A stretch of DNA of 33,984 nt from JAFGMR01 sp964632755 (lineage in GTDB: Archaea > Halobacteriota > Methanosarcinia > Methanotrichales > Methanotrichaceae), in contig CAZWDT010000031.1 in NCBI GenBank assembly GCA_964632755.1, positions 1-33,984 on the forward strand, given 5' to 3'. The notes under the pieces were generated by a model, which saw only the letters and a program-made list of their open reading frames with translations, searched no databases and was not told the origin of the DNA. How positions within the stretch are numbered: position 1 is the stretch's first letter; each line of letters opens with the position of its first letter. The position numbers and the translations under genes were made by a program. Positions 7,639 to 14,681 of this stretch are shown piece after piece.

Positions 7639-8877
7639 ATGCCAACAATCAGCGAGAAGATACTCTCCAGGGCATCTGGAGAGAAGGCTCGGGCCGGAGA
7701 TATAGTGGACGCGGCCATAGATCGCTGCATGTCCCACGACGGGACGAGCGTCCTTGCTGTGAAGGCCTTCGAGGATATGGGAGGTGGGCATGTCTGGGAT
7801 CCGTCGAGGATAGTGATCCCCTTCGACCACATAGTCCCTGCGAACAACGAGCTTACGGCAACCCTCCAGGCAGAGGTGAGGGCTTGGGCCCGCGATCAAT
7901 CGATAGAGCACCTCTACGACTGCGGCGCAGGAATATGCCACCAGGTATTCTCGGAGAAGGGCTTTGCCCTTCCTGGAAGCCTGGTAGTGGGGGCGGACTC
8001 CCACTCCTGCACATATGGGGCATTCGGGGCCTTTGGGACTGGCGTTGGGGCAACCGACATGGCCGAGATATACCGCAGTGGAAGGCTCTGGTTCAAGGTC
8101 CCGGAGACGATTCAAATTGTGCTCTCGGGCCGTATCGGTCCCTGGGCCTCGGCAAAAGATCTCGCGCTCAAGGTGATCGGGGAGATGGGGGCTGACGGCG
8201 CCACATATCGGGCGGTCGAGTACGCCGGCGAAGCTGTCGAGGCTCAAAGCATCTCCGGCCGGATGACGTTATGCAACATGGGAGTCGAGATGGGGGCGAA
8301 GGCCGCAATCGTTCCTCCCGACCGGAAGACCGAGCTCTATCTGGAGGAGAGGGCAGTGGAGGGCTACAGCCCAGTCCTCTCTGATCCGGGATCGATCGGC
8401 GATATGCGAGAGTTCGATATATCCGACCTCGAGCCACAGGTCGCGCTGCCCTTTCGGGTCGACAACGTGTCTCCAGTAAGGGAGATCCCAGAGACCGAGG
8501 TCGACCAGGTTTTCATCGGCACATGCACCAACGGTCGCCTCGAGGATCTTGAAATCGCGGCATCGATATTGCGCAAGCGCCGCGTTGCGGTTCGCACCCT
8601 CGTCATTCCCGCGTCCCGCGAGGTCTACCTGGAGGCGCTCGCAGGAGGCGTAATCGAGACGCTTGTGAGGGCCGGCGCCATGATCGGCACTCCCGGATGC
8701 GGGCCTTGCCTTGGAGCGCACATGGGCGTCATTGGCGAAGGCGAGGTATGTCTTGCAACGTCCAACCGGAACTTTCCCGGCCGCATGGGAAAGGGCGGCC
8801 TCGTCTACCTCGCATCGCCTGCAACAGCTGCTGCAACCGCTCTCAAGGGCAAGATAACCCATCCTGGTGACGTATGA
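7639..8877 (+). CDS. Aconitase-superfamily large subunit (3-isopropylmalate dehydratase/homoaconitase LeuC/HacA type)
   Basis: 412 residues, the length of archaeal stand-alone LeuC-type large subunits, which pair with a separate small swivel-domain subunit not found here. The [4Fe-4S] cysteines are C296 (GTCTNG) and C354/C357 (TPGCGPCLGAH). Substrate-site motifs include GADSHSCTYGAFGAFGTGVG and a C-terminal NRNFPGRMG. It follows aclA by 14 bases and overlaps the next gene, so it is co-transcribed. In methanogens this family serves leucine synthesis (isopropylmalate) or coenzyme B synthesis (homoaconitase series). Large-subunit sequence alone does not separate these, and the link with ATP-citrate lyase raises the possibility that citrate is a substrate. 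Confidence 0.88.
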   Translation: MPTISEKILSRASGEKARAGDIVDAAIDRCMSHDGTSVLAVKAFEDMGGGHVWDPSRIVIPFDHIVPANNELTATLQAEVRAWARDQSIEHLYDCGAGICHQVFSEKGFALPGSLVVGADSHSCTYGAFGAFGTGVGATDMAEIYRSGRLWFKVPETIQIVLSGRIGPWASAKDLALKVIGEMGADGATYRAVEYAGEAVEAQSISGRMTLCNMGVEMGAKAAIVPPDRKTELYLEERAVEGYSPVLSDPGSIGDMREFDISDLEPQVALPFRVDNVSPVREIPETEVDQVFIGTCTNGRLEDLEIAASILRKRRVAVRTLVIPASREVYLEALAGGVIETLVRAGAMIGTPGCGPCLGAHMGVIGEGEVCLATSNRNFPGRMGKGGLVYLASPATAAATALKGKITHPGDV

Positions 8878-9524
8878 GGCTCGACCTCCACATACATTCC
8901 CGCCATTCCGACGGGAGGGACGATGTTGAAGACATCCTCCGGATGGCGGCGAGGAGGGGGCTTGCCGGCCTATCGATAACCGATCACAACACGCTGGATG
9001 GATCGATTGCCGCAAGGAAGGCCGTCCGCAAGCTGGGGCTCGATTTGATCATCATCATGGGGACCGAGATCTCCACGAGCGATGGGCACCTCCTGGCGCT
9101 CGGGATTGAGGATCTCCCGCCGCGGGACAGAAGCGCCGAGGAGACGATCGAGGCCGTCCATGAAGAGGGCGGAATCGCGATTGCCCCGCATCCCTATCAT
9201 CCGTTTCGCCACTCGCTTTGGAGGATCCCTCCGGTCGATGCTGTCGAGGTATTCAACTCCCGGCATTTCATAGGGCTTGCTAACGGCCTTGCCTACTGGC
9301 AGGCGAGGAGAAGAGGCCTTCCCATGGTTGCAGGAAGCGACTCACACGTTAGAGAGACCGTGGGGCTTGGCGTAACCGAAGTCTTCGCCGATGAACCGGA
9401 GGGGATACTTCCCGCGATTGTGGCGGGAAAGACGAGGATCATCGGCAAGCGAACGCCTGCATCCGTTCTCGTAGGCCAGCTCGAACGGCGCATCGGGAGG
9501 ATCTCCATTGTGAGACGGCTGTGA
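8874..9524 (+). CDS. PHP-domain phosphoesterase
   Basis: 216 residues of the polymerase-and-histidinol-phosphatase (PHP) metal-dependent phosphoesterase fold. The metal-binding motifs run in order: HIHSRHSDG (residues 6-14), ITDHNT (35-40), GTEIS (62-66), HPYHP (about 104-108) and GSDSH (about 154-158). Closest in plan to the small TrpH/YciV-like 5'-nucleotide or nucleoside-3',5'-bisphosphate phosphatases, but the substrate cannot be told. The ATG overlaps the stop of the upstream aconitase-family gene (ATGA), so translation is coupled. It is the last gene of the acl operon. Confidence 0.85.
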   Translation: MRLDLHIHSRHSDGRDDVEDILRMAARRGLAGLSITDHNTLDGSIAARKAVRKLGLDLIIIMGTEISTSDGHLLALGIEDLPPRDRSAEETIEAVHEEGGIAIAPHPYHPFRHSLWRIPPVDAVEVFNSRHFIGLANGLAYWQARRRGLPMVAGSDSHVRETVGLGVTEVFADEPEGILPAIVAGKTRIIGKRTPASVLVGQLERRIGRISIVRRL

Positions 9525-9541
9525 GGTAGAGATCGATCCGG

Positions 9542-9700
9542 TCATACGGCCTTCGATATCATCAGGATGAGTATCGCAAGGAATGCCAGGGCGAAGGATG
9601 CCATCAGGATCCAGGCATTTCGCCCGTTTCCAACCTCGATATCATTTGCTGCGCCGATGTAGTCGAGAAGGAATTGGTTCCTTGCCTCGCCAACTTTCAT
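9542..9700 (-). CDS. Small single-span membrane protein, 52 residues
   Basis: Translated by hand from ATG 9700 to TGA 9542-9544. A polar N-terminal half (MKVGEARNQFLLDYIGAAN, then a short charged stretch) is followed by one transmembrane helix (AWILMASFALAFLAILILMI) and a short C-terminal SKAV. Charge placement suggests the N-terminus is cytoplasmic. There is no Shine-Dalgarno, but an AT-rich stretch precedes it. It lies downstream of coaD on the same strand. I do not recognise a family. The clean membrane-helix pattern and exact frame make it a credible gene. Confidence 0.55.
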   Translation of the reverse strand: MKVGEARNQFLLDYIGAANDIEVGNGRNAWILMASFALAFLAILILMISKAV

Positions 9701-9715
9701 CTTGGTATATTGAAA

Positions 9716-9892
9716 CTAATCATCAAATTCTTTGTGTGGAATGGGATAGCTCGATGGGACCAGCACCATCAGGCAGCCGATCATCGAGAGGAATAGCAGG
9801 AGATAGAATGCTATATGCTATGGCGAGGTCTCGCCGTCGAAGAGGGATGTGATCGATGCGAACCCGACGAACTAACGCTCTTGCCTTTGCAT
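9716..9892 (-). pseudogene. Possible membrane-protein remnant with two in-frame TAG codons
   Basis: From ATG 9892 the frame reads MQRQER, then TAG (9872-9874), FVGFASITSLFDGETSP, TAG (9818-9820), then a hydrophobic helix (HIAFYLLLFLSMIGCLMVLV) and PSSYPIPHKEFDD before a third TAG at 9716-9718. The hydrophobic part looks like a real transmembrane helix, yet no open start precedes it. Either a decayed gene, or a shorter protein starting at the internal ATG within the helix. It lies between coaD and the 52-residue membrane protein. The rest of the 9525-9934 interval holds nothing else I can support. Confidence 0.3.
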
Positions 9893-9934
9893 TGGGGACG
9901 GAGGCCCATTACAATCGCTCCTCGACGAGACGGC

Positions 9935-10408
9935 TCATCCACTCTGGATAAGTAGCTTGCCCTTACCGTCGATCTCGCCCATGCAGATCCTCGTTGAGCT
10001 GATGCGCTCGTTGTCCTCGGCCATCTGGCACTCGATGCTGACTATGCGGATGGGATCGAGCTTGTTCTCGCGTCGGATCTCGTTGATCTGATAGGCCATT
10101 GGCAACGTCTCAGGGGAGACGACGATTATGTCGTAATCCTCCTCGATGGCTGAACCGAAGACGTCGTGCAGCTTCTCCACCTCGAACCTGCTTGCGCCCA
10201 GCCTCGACAAGAGGATCTCCCTCAGGTTCCTCTCCCTGGTCTGGAAGTCGCGGACCTTCCGGGTTCTCTGGCTTTTTGCCATCTCGTCCGAGGTGAGGGC
10301 GACCACCACCGTCCCGTAACGGCCAGCCACCTGGAAGGCCTTCTTGAGCAAGGCCAGATGCCCCTCGTGTAAGGGATCGAATGTGCCGCCTACTGCTACC
10401 CTGACCAT
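9935..10408 (-). CDS. coaD: Archaeal phosphopantetheine adenylyltransferase
   Basis: Nucleotidyltransferase that joins AMP to 4'-phosphopantetheine in coenzyme A synthesis; 157 residues of the archaeal/eukaryotic PPAT type. Motifs are GGTFDPLHEGH (the HxGH-type nucleotide site, residues 7-17) and ISSTRI near residue 140 (the second nucleotidyl-transfer motif). A longer frame reaches 10555, but it would overlap the ribL 3' end. ATG 10408 gives the family start MVRVAVGGTFDP, and a TATA-like ACTTATATCT at 10431-10440 lies about 26 bases upstream. The gene is therefore probably leaderless with its own promoter, as well as downstream of the ribL operon. Confidence 0.88.
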   Translation of the reverse strand: MVRVAVGGTFDPLHEGHLALLKKAFQVAGRYGTVVVALTSDEMAKSQRTRKVRDFQTRERNLREILLSRLGASRFEVEKLHDVFGSAIEEDYDIIVVSPETLPMAYQINEIRRENKLDPIRIVSIECQMAEDNERISSTRICMGEIDGKGKLLIQSG

Positions 10409-10430
10409 ACGACGGCCATACAAGGGAGTC

Positions 10431-10440
10431 AGATATAAGT
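10431..10440 (-). promoter_or_regulatory. TATA box of coaD
   Basis: Minus-strand ACTTATATCT, centred about 27 bases before ATG 10408, sits in the 70-base gap after ribL. It decides the coaD start. Confidence 0.55.
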
Positions 10441-10478
10441 AACTAGCGGAGCCGTGCTTCCTCGGCCGCCGGGCGATA

Positions 10479-10910
10479 TCAGACCGCCTTTTGGGATCTC
10501 GTCTCAAGTATCTTGCCCACGATCCGCCTGGAGCTGCAGAGGTAGCATGGATCATTTGCCTCTATCCTCACAACCCTCGCCTTCAGGCCCCGACGGGAGA
10601 GCTCCGTTTCGAGGGCGCAAGGGTCGAAGTGCTGATCGTAGCCTAGCGTGATTATATCGGGCTCGATCTCTTTGAGGGGCTTATAGATGTCGCTCTCGTC
10701 TCCGAGGATTGCTCGATCGACCACCCTCAAGGCCCCTATCATTCGAAGCCTTTGATCCTCGGGGACGATTGGCTTGGGCTTGTGCTTAACGTTGACGTCA
10801 CGCGCGACGATCACCACGAGCTCGTCTCCGAGGGCCTTGGACCTCTCCAGATAGAGGATATGGCCTGGATGGAGCAGGTCGAAGGTGCCTGTCGCAACGA
10901 TCCGGGTCAA
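10479..10910 (-). CDS. ribL: Archaeal FAD synthetase RibL
   Basis: Cytidylyltransferase-fold enzyme that transfers AMP to FMN to make FAD in archaea. 143 residues. GTFDLLHPGH (residues 8-17) carries the HxGH nucleotide motif, and the C-terminal CYLCSSRRI (122-130) has the paired cysteines (C122, C125) seen in RibL plus the SSxxI motif. The ATG overlaps the stop of the JAMM gene (ATGA), showing translational coupling. A glycerol-3-phosphate cytidylyltransferase is the main alternative, but the C-terminal cysteines favour RibL. Confidence 0.85.
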   Translation of the reverse strand: MTRIVATGTFDLLHPGHILYLERSKALGDELVVIVARDVNVKHKPKPIVPEDQRLRMIGALRVVDRAILGDESDIYKPLKEIEPDIITLGYDQHFDPCALETELSRRGLKARVVRIEANDPCYLCSSRRIVGKILETRSQKAV

Positions 10911-11329
10911 ATGAGGTCCTCCTCATCCAAATAATCGTCCTCTCCCAAGTCTACGTCGAGCACCGAAAGGTCCCTCCCTTTTCCGGTGGAGTCGTAGCAG
11001 CGCCAGCTCCTCTCGTCGAAGGGTGGTCCGACGATTATGTTGTAGTACCCTGCCCTTGAGAAGAATATGAGGTCCTCCCTCGATGGGTTGAGGTTGGAGG
11101 AAGGATGGCTATGCACCGACCCTACAATCCTCATGTTCGGAAGCATGTACATCCTGACAAGCGCGCTTCTGTTGGACGCCTCCGTCCCCGGAAGTATCAG
11201 GACCTCGGTGATTATCTCCTCGTCTGCCCTCAGGAGGCCTGCGAACTCCAATGGCAGCGTCGACCTGCTCGCTTCCATTATGAAGAATAGAGTATCCCTA
11301 GCAATGCCTTGTACCTTCCTTCTCCTCAT
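10907..11329 (-). CDS. JAMM/MPN-domain metallopeptidase-like protein
   Basis: 140 residues with a complete JAMM signature: a glutamate in PLEFAGLL (E28) and HSHPSSNLNPSRED, where H73, H75, S83 and D86 match H-x-H-x7-S-x2-D. This is the zinc isopeptidase core found in archaeal proteins that cleave ubiquitin-like modifiers (SAMPs) and in cysteine-releasing JAB proteins. The C-terminus is acidic (DLGEDDYLDEEDL). The start is ATG 11329, which overlaps the birA stop (ATGA) and has GGGAGGG just upstream; the in-frame ATG at 11353 is inside birA and less likely. Sits between birA and ribL in a tightly packed operon. The substrate is unknown. Confidence 0.82.
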   Translation of the reverse strand: MRRRKVQGIARDTLFFIMEASRSTLPLEFAGLLRADEEIITEVLILPGTEASNRSALVRMYMLPNMRIVGSVHSHPSSNLNPSREDLIFFSRAGYYNIIVGPPFDERSWRCYDSTGKGRDLSVLDVDLGEDDYLDEEDLI

Positions 11330-12318
11330 CGCTCCCTCCCATCCAGGAAACAATCGAGTCCTCTCAAGTGGATGCAGTCCCCGGCCATTATGCGCCTCAT
11401 CTCGCCGGAGGGAAGCTCTGTCAGGAGTGCTCCTTTGTCGTCGACGTCGACTGCCTTGCCAATGATCTCTTCCTCATGGGTAATTATCCTCACATCCCGT
11501 CCCAGTGTCGCTGAGAGGCTCCTCCATCGATCGAGCACCGGACGGAACTCATCCGTAAGAGCGCGAGTGAAGCCCTCCATCTCCTCCAGAATGGAGCGAA
11601 TTAGCTCCGATCGATCGACGCTATGGCCAAGCTCCGCCTGGAGGGAGGTTGCATTCCAGTCGGGATGGAGGGCCTCGATATCGACGTTTGCGTTTATTCC
11701 CCATCCGACGACTGCGTAGCGCAGCTGGTCCATATCAGCTCCAACCTCGGTGAGGATGCCTGAAACCTTGCGATCCCCTATCAATATATCGTTAGGCCAC
11801 TTGATCCTCGCATCCAGGCCGAAGAGATCCTTGATCGAGGTTGCAAGGGCAATGCCTGCGCAGATGTTGATCCGCGGGGCAAGCATTGGATGGATTCGAG
11901 GTTTAAGGATCAGGCTCATCCATATTCCGCCTGGCGGAGAGGACCATCCCCGATCCATTCGGCCCCTGCCCACGCTCTGTTCTTCCGAGAGGACGACCGT
12001 CCCGTCGACCGCCGTCTCCGCGATCTCCCTTGCGAGGGCGTTTGTGGAGGCAACCTCTTGATAGCAGAGGATCTCCCTTCCCATCCTCTCGGTATTGAGG
12101 CCGGAACGGATGAGGGTTGGGTCGAGAATATCGGGGCAGCCGGTGAGAAGGTAGCCTTTCCGGGACGAGGCTTCGATTACAAAGCCGCGGGACCGCAAGC
12201 TATTCACCTCCTTCCAAATGGAAGTCCGGCTCACTCCAAGGGCCGTGGCCATCTCCTGGCCCGACACGAACCGGCCGTGGCATTGCAGCAGGAGGCTGAG
12301 TATCTCTGGATTGGCCAA
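11326..12318 (-). CDS. birA: Biotin-[acetyl-CoA-carboxylase/pyruvate carboxylase] ligase with N-terminal HTH (BirA)
   Basis: Biotin protein ligase that activates biotin as biotinyl-AMP and attaches it to the carboxylase biotin-carrier subunit. Residues 1-60 form a winged helix (SGQEMATALGVSRTSIWKEV), so it is the bifunctional ligase/repressor type. The ligase domain has the biotinyl-AMP loop GRGRMDRGW (117-125) and KWPNDI (about 172-177). An SH3-like C-terminal domain covers about 275-325. The start is TTG five bases after the pycA stop, with CAGGAG overlapping the end of pycA as Shine-Dalgarno. Placement directly behind pycA implies that pyruvate carboxylase is its main client and perhaps that it regulates this operon. 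Confidence 0.92.
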   Translation of the reverse strand: MANPEILSLLLQCHGRFVSGQEMATALGVSRTSIWKEVNSLRSRGFVIEASSRKGYLLTGCPDILDPTLIRSGLNTERMGREILCYQEVASTNALAREIAETAVDGTVVLSEEQSVGRGRMDRGWSSPPGGIWMSLILKPRIHPMLAPRINICAGIALATSIKDLFGLDARIKWPNDILIGDRKVSGILTEVGADMDQLRYAVVGWGINANVDIEALHPDWNATSLQAELGHSVDRSELIRSILEEMEGFTRALTDEFRPVLDRWRSLSATLGRDVRIITHEEEIIGKAVDVDDKGALLTELPSGEMRRIMAGDCIHLRGLDCFLDGRER

Positions 12319-12323
12319 CCGGT

Positions 12324-13820
12324 TTACTCCTGGGCCATCTTCTCTTGGGGTATGTTCTCCTTGGTCAGGTACATCCCAACTGCAGCGGAGATGGCCGCAA
12401 CCTTCCGGTTGTCAGCACTTAGGGCCGAGGCGAGCGTGAGGCCTTTCTCCTCCTCCTCCTTGGCGATTCTCTTCACGTCTGCGAGGATGTTCTCCTCTTT
12501 TATGAAGTGGGTGTTGATATCGCCACTCTGGAACCGCGGGTTCCTCATGACCGCCTTGTGGAAGGCGATATTCGTTGCAACGCCGGTTATGATGTACTCG
12601 TAGAGTGCCCGCTCCATCCGGACGATGGCCTCCTTTCTGTTCCTGCCATGGGCCACAAGCTTGGAGATGAGCGAGTCGTAGTAGGGGGGTATGACGTATC
12701 CGGTGTAGACGCCGCTGTCCACCCTGATCCCAGGTCCGCCGGCGCTCCGGTAGCGCTTGAGCCGGCCGGGCGAGGGAGCGAAGTCCTTCAGGGGATCTTC
12801 GGCGTTTATGCGGCACTCTATGGCCCAGCCGCGAATTGAGATCTCATCCTGGGAGAATCCCAGGTCCTCTCCCGAGGCGACCAGGATCTGCTCTTTTGCG
12901 AGATCGATACCGGTGATCATCTCGGTTATCGGGTGCTCGACCTGTAGCCTCGTGTTCATCTCCAGGAAGTAGAAGTCACCTCGGGAGTACATGAACTCGA
13001 CCGTTCCAGCGCTTCGGTAGTCTATCGCCTTCGCCGCCTTTACGGCGATATCGCCCATCCTCTGGCGCAATTCCTCGGTCATTATGGGGGATGGGGCCTC
13101 CTCGATCAGCTTCTGGTGGCGCCTTTGGATGGAGCACTCCCTCTCTGCGACGTAGACGGTACGCCCGTAATTGTCGGCCATTATCTGGAACTCGATGTGC
13201 CGAGGCTCTGGGAGGTACTTCTCCACGTAGACGGTGTCGTCGCCGAATGTGGACTTGGCGATCGACTGGGCCGATGTGAAGGCCGATTCCAGATCGCCCC
13301 TTTGCTCCACGATCTTCATCCCTATCCCGCCGCCGCCTGCGGCAGGCTTGAGGATGACCGGGTAGCCGATCTCGTCTGCTATCTCCAACATCTCCCTCGC
13401 CCTGGAGATTCCGCTCTCCACCCCGGGGACGATCGGAATGCTTGCAGCCTTCATCGTCTGGCGGGCGGTGATCTTGGATCCCATGCCATCTATCGATGTG
13501 CTCGTAGGGCCGATGAATACGATGCCGTTGGCCTCGCACTCGCGGGCGAATGCTGGGTTCTCGGCCAGGAAGCCGTATCCTGGATGGATGGCCTCGGATC
13601 CGGTCTCAAAGGCAGCGTTGATTATATTGTCAATCTTGATGTAACTCTGAGACGAAGGTGACGGGCCGACGTAAACTGCCTCGTCCGCATACTTTGCGAA
13701 TAGGGCGTTCCTATCCGCCTCGGAGTAGACGGCCACGGTTGAGATGCCAAGCTCCCTGCAGGCCCTCATAACACGGATAGCGATCTCACCGCGATTGGCG
13801 ATCAGGATCTTGTTGAACAT
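12324..13820 (-). CDS. pycA: Pyruvate carboxylase subunit A (biotin carboxylase)
   Basis: ATP-dependent carboxylation of the biotin carried by PycB, supplying oxaloacetate from pyruvate. 498 residues: biotin-carboxylase N-domain from MFNKILIANRGEIAIR, ATP-grasp with KPAAGGGGIGM (about 157-167), catalytic EMNTRLQVEHPITE and the C-terminal RINAEDP region. A tail of about 40 residues follows the usual end, as in methanogen two-subunit enzymes. The biotin-carrier/carboxyltransferase subunit is not in the window. A TTTTAC box at 13845-13850 lies about 27 bases upstream, so the mRNA begins almost at the ATG. Acetyl-CoA carboxylase is an alternative name for this protein family, but the methanogen context favours PycA. 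Confidence 0.9.
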   Translation of the reverse strand: MFNKILIANRGEIAIRVMRACRELGISTVAVYSEADRNALFAKYADEAVYVGPSPSSQSYIKIDNIINAAFETGSEAIHPGYGFLAENPAFARECEANGIVFIGPTSTSIDGMGSKITARQTMKAASIPIVPGVESGISRAREMLEIADEIGYPVILKPAAGGGGIGMKIVEQRGDLESAFTSAQSIAKSTFGDDTVYVEKYLPEPRHIEFQIMADNYGRTVYVAERECSIQRRHQKLIEEAPSPIMTEELRQRMGDIAVKAAKAIDYRSAGTVEFMYSRGDFYFLEMNTRLQVEHPITEMITGIDLAKEQILVASGEDLGFSQDEISIRGWAIECRINAEDPLKDFAPSPGRLKRYRSAGGPGIRVDSGVYTGYVIPPYYDSLISKLVAHGRNRKEAIVRMERALYEYIITGVATNIAFHKAVMRNPRFQSGDINTHFIKEENILADVKRIAKEEEEKGLTLASALSADNRKVAAISAAVGMYLTKENIPQEKMAQE

Positions 13821-13842
13821 CCAAAAGCCAAAGGCATTGCGA

Positions 13843-13856
13843 GGGTAAAACCTTTT
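13843..13856 (-). promoter_or_regulatory. Promoter of the pycA-birA-JAMM-ribL operon
   Basis: Minus-strand AAAAAGGTTTTACC has a BRE-like purine run and a TATA-like TTTTAC about 27 bases before ATG 13820. BirA carries a DNA-binding domain and could act here, but I see no obvious palindromic operator. Confidence 0.45.
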
Positions 13857-13889
13857 TGGATAGCCCTTGAAGAGGCGACCATAGCACAG

Positions 13890-13897
13890 TTTATAAT
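13890..13897 (+). promoter_or_regulatory. TATA box of the Sm-like protein gene
   Basis: TTTATAAT, about 27 bases before a predicted start near 13920, is followed by Shine-Dalgarno GAGGGAGA (13919-13926) before ATG 13933. Confidence 0.6.
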
Positions 13898-13932
13898 AGC
13901 AGGAGTATGATCATCTACTGAGGGAGATTTTG

Positions 13933-14187
13933 ATGAGCGAAACCCAAGATACAGAGGGTACCTGGGAGGTTGCGGGGCAAGAGGCCTCCAAGCCACGTCA
14001 GCCCCAGTTCCTGCCTAAGCTGCGCGGCCAGCAAGTGATCATCCGTCTAAACGACGGGCGACCCCTGACTGGCAAGATGCTCGCCTTCAACGCATATGAG
14101 ATCCTGCTCGACGCCGGACCCAAGACGTTTTTGATATTCAAGCACTCCATCGCAAGCATCGAGGTGCCAAAGGGACTGCTCGACTGA
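13933..14187 (+). CDS. Hfq-like Sm-domain RNA-binding protein
   Basis: 84 residues. A polar N-terminal tail of about 25 residues is followed by an Sm fold: LPKLRGQQVIIRLNDGRPLTG (Sm1, residues 28-48), AFNAYEILLD, then FLIFKHSIASIEV. The FKHSIASI segment (69-76) resembles the bacterial Hfq Sm2 signature Y-K-H-A rather than the RG-type motif of archaeal LSm proteins, so I call it Hfq-like. A role in small-RNA or mRNA binding is inferred from the family. ATG 13933 is set by GAGGGAGA seven bases upstream; a TTG immediately before it is less likely. Divergent from pycA. Confidence 0.75.
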   Translation: MSETQDTEGTWEVAGQEASKPRQPQFLPKLRGQQVIIRLNDGRPLTGKMLAFNAYEILLDAGPKTFLIFKHSIASIEVPKGLLD

Positions 14188-14199
14188 GGGAAGCCAAGA

Positions 14200-14208
14200 T
14201 ATTTAATC
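14200..14208 (+). promoter_or_regulatory. TATA box of the split-barrel flavoprotein gene
   Basis: TATTTAATC is centred about 26 bases before ATG 14231. No Shine-Dalgarno is present, so a leaderless transcript is expected. Confidence 0.55.
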
Positions 14209-14230
14209 CGCCAGGCATAAGCGATCGACC

Positions 14231-14659
14231 ATGAAACCCCGAGAGCTGTCAGAGGAGGAGTGCGGAAGTCTCCTCTCCTCCGCCAGGGTGGGTCATCTAG
14301 GGTTATCGCTGGGCGACTCCCCTTATGTGATCCCAATCTCCTACGTCTTCGATTCGGGCAAGATATTGCTCCACTCCCGCGGCGATGGCAAGAAGCTGGA
14401 GATGGCCCACGCGAATCCCATGGTATGCTTCCAGGTAGACTCCATGGATGGGGGACGCTGGAGGAGCGTCGTCGTCCAGGGCAGGGCATCCCTCTTTGAC
14501 GATATAGATGCCAAGAGGAGGATGTTCGATGCCTTCACGTCGAGCGGGATGGCTGGCCACGCCGGAAAGGCCTTTCGAAGTGAGGACCTCGATAGGATGG
14601 AGATGACCGTCTGGGAGATAGAACTCCTGGAGGTCACGGGGAGAGAAGGCATCTGGTAG
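14231..14659 (+). CDS. Pyridoxamine 5'-phosphate oxidase-like FMN-binding split-barrel protein
   Basis: 142 residues of the split beta-barrel flavin-binding fold. It starts with the usual helix (LSEEECGSLLSSARVGHLGL), then YVIPISYVFDSGKILLHSRGDGKK, which is the typical phosphate/flavin-contacting stretch, then MVCFQVDSMD, the central VVVQGRA strand, and a C-terminal WEIELLEVTGRE. Members include heme-degrading, nitroimidazole-reducing and F420/FMN oxidoreductases; the substrate is not evident. The gene lies 43 bases after the Sm protein with its own TATA box and lacks a leader. Confidence 0.8.
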   Translation: MKPRELSEEECGSLLSSARVGHLGLSLGDSPYVIPISYVFDSGKILLHSRGDGKKLEMAHANPMVCFQVDSMDGGRWRSVVVQGRASLFDDIDAKRRMFDAFTSSGMAGHAGKAFRSEDLDRMEMTVWEIELLEVTGREGIW

Positions 14660-14681
14660 AGGACACAAGAAACGATCCGAG

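Noticed and set aside
9716..9892. Pyrrolysine-containing small protein
   Set aside because: TAG also ends the frame, no pyl genes or methylamine methyltransferases are in the window, and decay explains the stops more simply.
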